A stretch of 9,533 nt of DNA from Spirochaetaceae bacterium (GTDB lineage: Bacteria; Spirochaetota; Spirochaetia; Treponematales; Breznakiellaceae), in contig JAIRMO010000172.1 of NCBI GenBank assembly GCA_031258625.1, forward strand, positions 1 through 9,533, written 5' to 3'. Made by a program: the position numbers and the translations under genes. This document shows positions 7,977 through 9,533 of the stretch, in pieces (position 1 is the first letter of the stretch; every line of letters begins with the position of its first letter). The notes under the pieces are model-generated. The model was not told the DNA's origin and did not search any database. It worked only from the letters and a program-made list of their open reading frames with translations.

Positions 7977-9272
7977 TTAGAAAAGGCCACCGGTCCCCCG
8001 GGAAGGGGGCCTCCCCGGCCCGCGTCCCAGGCTGATCTTCTCCTTGGCATTGGAAACTTCCCCGGAGGGCCGGCCGGGTTCTCTTTTTTCCAGGGGGGCC
8101 TTTTTCTCCTCCGCCGGCGCGTTTTCCACCCGGGGAACCGGTTCTGCCTTTTCCTCCGGGCCGGTTTTTTCAGGACCCTTTCCGGGGGCCGGCGCGGCCT
8201 TTTCGGGCCGGGGAAGCTCCCTGCCGGGGAACATGATCCCTTTGAGCTTTTGTTCCACTTCCCGGGCAAATTCGGGATTGGCCTCCAAATACCCCTTGGC
8301 ATTATCCCGGCCCTGGCCTACCTTTTCTTCCCCGTAGGAAAACCATGCCCCTTTCTTGTCGATGATTTCGTACTTGACCGCCGCGTCCAACAGGCTCCCA
8401 ATGGCGGATATCCCTTTACCAAACATGATCTCCAGTTCCGCCTTCCTAAAGGGGGGGGCGACCTTATTTTTGACCACCTTGACTTTGACCCGGTTTCCGA
8501 TAGCGTCGGATTCTCCCTTCTCCCCCTTTTCTATGGTATCCATCTTACGGACTTCCAACCGGACCGAGGCATAGAATTTAAGGGCGTTTCCCCCGGTGGT
8601 GGTCTCGGGGTTACCGAACATCACCCCGATCTTCATCCGAATCTGGTTGATGAAGATCAGGAGGCTCCGGGATTTACCGATGATGGCGGTGAGTTTTCGC
8701 ATGGCCTGGCTCATAAGCCGGGCCTGGAGCCCCATCTGGGCGTCCCCCATATCCCCGTCAATCTCCGCCTGAGGGGTCAGGGCCGCTACGGAATCCACCA
8801 CAATCACGTCCACCGCCCCGGAACGGACCAGGCTTTCGGCAATCTCCAGGGCCTGCTCCCCGTTATCCGGCTGGGAAATCCAGAGTTCATCGATATTTAC
8901 CCCCAGATTTTTTGCGTATATGGGATCCAGGGCGTGTTCGGCATCCACAAAGGCGGCGATCCCCCCCAGTTTTTGGGCTTCCGCGATGGCGTGGAGCGCC
9001 AGGGTGGTCTTCCCGGAAGACTCAGGTCCGTAAATTTCGATGATCCTCCCCCGGGGGTACCCCCCTATGCCCAAAGCCTCATCCAAAAGAATGGACCCCG
9101 TGGGAATGACCTCTATCCCCGCCGCGTTGGTATGGTCCCCCAGCTTTATCAAGGAGCCGGAACCAAACTGTTTTTCTATCTGAAGCCGGGCCGTTTCCAT
9201 GGCCTTTTCTTTTTCTTCACCCGTAGCCAGGGGATTCCCCCGGCTTTTTTCGTTCTCGCTTATTTTTGCCAC
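7977..9272 (-). CDS. recA: Recombinase RecA with a long basic, proline-rich C-terminal tail
   Basis: RecA forms ATP-dependent filaments on single-stranded DNA and drives strand exchange and recombinational repair. The 431-residue product has Walker A GPESSGKT (82-89), the catalytic Glu112 in DAEHALD, Walker B VIVVD (156-160), DNA-binding loop 1 near [12 protein letters not shown] (170-181) and loop 2 around [20 protein letters not shown] (215-234), and [12 protein letters not shown] (264-275). All key residues are in place. The start is GTG 9272: GGAGGAGG lies five bases before it and the protein then opens with VAKISENEK, like other RecA starts. Similarity ends near MFPGR (347-351). The remaining 81 residues are Pro/Glu/Lys rich, net positive by my count (17 basic, 13 acidic), and hold two PGRP motifs. 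E. coli RecA is 353 residues with an acidic tail. It is the first gene of the seven-gene run in this window. Confidence 0.97.
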   Translation of the reverse strand: MAKISENEKSRGNPLATGEEKEKAMETARLQIEKQFGSGSLIKLGDHTNAAGIEVIPTGSILLDEALGIGGYPRGRIIEIYGPESSGKTTLALHAIAEAQKLGGIAAFVDAEHALDPIYAKNLGVNIDELWISQPDNGEQALEIAESLVRSGAVDVIVVDSVAALTPQAEIDGDMGDAQMGLQARLMSQAMRKLTAIIGKSRSLLIFINQIRMKIGVMFGNPETTTGGNALKFYASVRLEVRKMDTIEKGEKGESDAIGNRVKVKVVKNKVAPPFRKAELEIMFGKGISAIGSLLDAAVKYEIIDKKGAWFSYGEEKVGQGRDNAKGYLEANPEFAREVEQKLKGIMFPGRELPRPEKAAPAPGKGPEKTGPEEKAEPVPRVENAPAEEKKAPLEKREPGRPSGEVSNAKEKISLGRGPGRPPSRGTGGLF

Positions 9273-9277
9273 CCTTT

Positions 9278-9285
9278 CCTCCTCC
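9278..9285 (-). promoter_or_regulatory. recA: Ribosome binding site that sets the recA start
   Basis: GGAGGAGG on the minus strand with five bases to the GTG at 9272. It is the strongest Shine-Dalgarno sequence seen in this window and places translation initiation at the GTG, not at any of the start codons in the open frame further upstream. Confidence 0.8.
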
Positions 9286-9339
9286 CCTATATAAGGCAAC
9301 CGCGTTAATTCCGCTTTACTTATCCTAAAAAATAACATA

Positions 9340-9349
9340 TTTTTTTTTT
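9340..9349 (-). repeat. A10 homopolymer tract upstream of recA
   Basis: Ten consecutive A residues on the minus strand, about 70 nt before the recA GTG. Such tracts can bend DNA, act as an upstream promoter element or vary in length by slippage. I cannot place a convincing -35 and -10 pair next to it, so its role is open. Confidence 0.5.
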
Positions 9350-9375
9350 GTTTGCTATCGGGCGCCGCTAAAATC

Positions 9376-9407
9376 CCCTCTGGGGTAGAGGGCTTTATAA
9401 TGCCCTC
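9376..9407 (-). promoter_or_regulatory. Two mutually exclusive hairpins upstream of recA
   Basis: On the minus strand GAGGGC (9402-9407) can pair with GCCCTC (9388-9393) around an 8-nt loop. The same GCCCTC segment, as CCCTCT (9387-9392), can pair instead with AGAGGG (9376-9381) around a 5-nt loop. Both stems are perfect 6-bp G+C-rich stems, so the middle arm can join only one at a time, as in attenuators. The second hairpin is followed by only a short GATTTT. Function would need the RNA to start to the right of 9407. A poor promoter match (TTGTTA at 9419-9424, 19 nt, TATAAA at 9394-9399) overlaps the structure and would start transcription inside it, so this is a weak regulatory call. Confidence 0.3.
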
Positions 9408-9474
9408 GCCCTGTCCGGTAACAATGAGCGTAGTCAGGATACCATGTTTTTTTGAAAGGACTACTAGCAGTTTG

Positions 9475-9533
9475 TTGCGCTTCAGCGCAAAATTGTATAA
9501 AAATTCACGAAAGTGAATTTTTATACCGCTCAA
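9475..9533. repeat. AT-rich inverted repeat with tetraloop hairpins at the window edge
   Basis: There is a perfect 14-bp inverted repeat, GTATAAAAATTCAC (9495-9508) and its complement (9513-9526), around GAAA. Beside it is a 6-bp hairpin, TTGCGC and GCGCAA around TTCA (9475-9490). The outer flanks also pair: TTCAGCG (9481-9487) matches CGCTCAA (9527-9533) at six of seven bases, with seven extra bases on the left side. So the structure is a larger imperfect palindrome that probably continues past the window end. It resembles a dispersed palindromic element (REP or MITE type) or a terminator of a gene to the right. An open frame upstream of recA runs through it but looks non-coding. Confidence 0.6.

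Noticed and set aside
7952..8302. An N-terminal extension of folK by 117 codons into recA
   Set aside because: The extra residues are Arg/Pro-rich out-of-frame translation of the recA tail. FolK similarity begins at the GTG at 7951.
7863..9308. A 481-codon open frame on the plus strand opposite recA and folK
   Set aside because: It is antisense to two certain genes, is rich in Gly, Pro and Phe from the G+C-biased complement, shows no family motif and lacks a credible ribosome site.
9396..9401. A perfect TATAAT on the plus strand, as a rightward promoter
   Set aside because: There is no -35-like sequence at 16-18 nt and no plus-strand gene in the window. It lies inside the hairpin loop.
9273..9533. 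An 87-codon in-frame extension of RecA to the window edge
   Set aside because: It runs through palindromes and the A10 tract, has no RecA similarity, and a strong ribosome site precedes the GTG at 9272.
9273..9533. A LexA/SOS box in front of recA
   Set aside because: I looked by eye for CTGT-N8-ACAG, GAAC-N4-GTTC and TTTG-N5-CAAA patterns and found none. A species-specific box cannot be excluded.

Overview
The window looks like bacterial chromosome from a spirochaete close to Treponema. This rests on recognising the RecA, RuvB and ScpA/ScpB sequences from memory, not on a search. A termite-gut type treponeme would fit the fairly G+C-rich coding DNA, but that is inference. Every gene I can support lies on the minus strand, so transcription runs from the right edge to the left. 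Almost all of the window is ordinary, densely packed housekeeping sequence, and I found no convincing undescribed system.

Right part (3328-9272): a seven-gene run in the order recA, folK, scpA, scpB, rluB, ruvB, queA. It covers homologous recombination and branch migration (recA, ruvB), folate synthesis (folK), the SMC partners for chromosome segregation (scpA, scpB), 23S rRNA pseudouridylation (rluB) and queuosine tRNA modification (queA). Genes overlap by 26-44 nt or are separated by 17-25 nt, so they are probably co-transcribed and partly translationally coupled. The start codons of recA, folK, scpB and queA differ from the longest open frame. I moved them using ribosome binding sites and known protein starts.

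Left part (about 28-3233): a second operon of a family-5 solute-binding lipoprotein (OppA/DppA type) and two permeases (OppB/DppB and OppC/DppC types). It has a good sigma-70 promoter (TTGACA, 16 nt, TATAAA) and a 17-bp palindrome at the expected transcription start. The OppC-type gene keeps its family sequence for about 139 codons. It then passes at about position 51 into unrelated A+T-rich sequence and stops, so the transporter is broken as it stands. The ATPase genes are not in the window.

Non-coding DNA: 3194-3327 holds the opp promoter and a weak terminator candidate for the queA operon. The stretch 9273-9533 upstream of recA holds two mutually exclusive small hairpins, an A10 tract and, at the window edge, a long AT-rich inverted repeat. 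The points most worth checking are the broken oppC junction, that edge repeat, the long basic RecA tail with two PGRP motifs, and the possible switching hairpins in front of recA.
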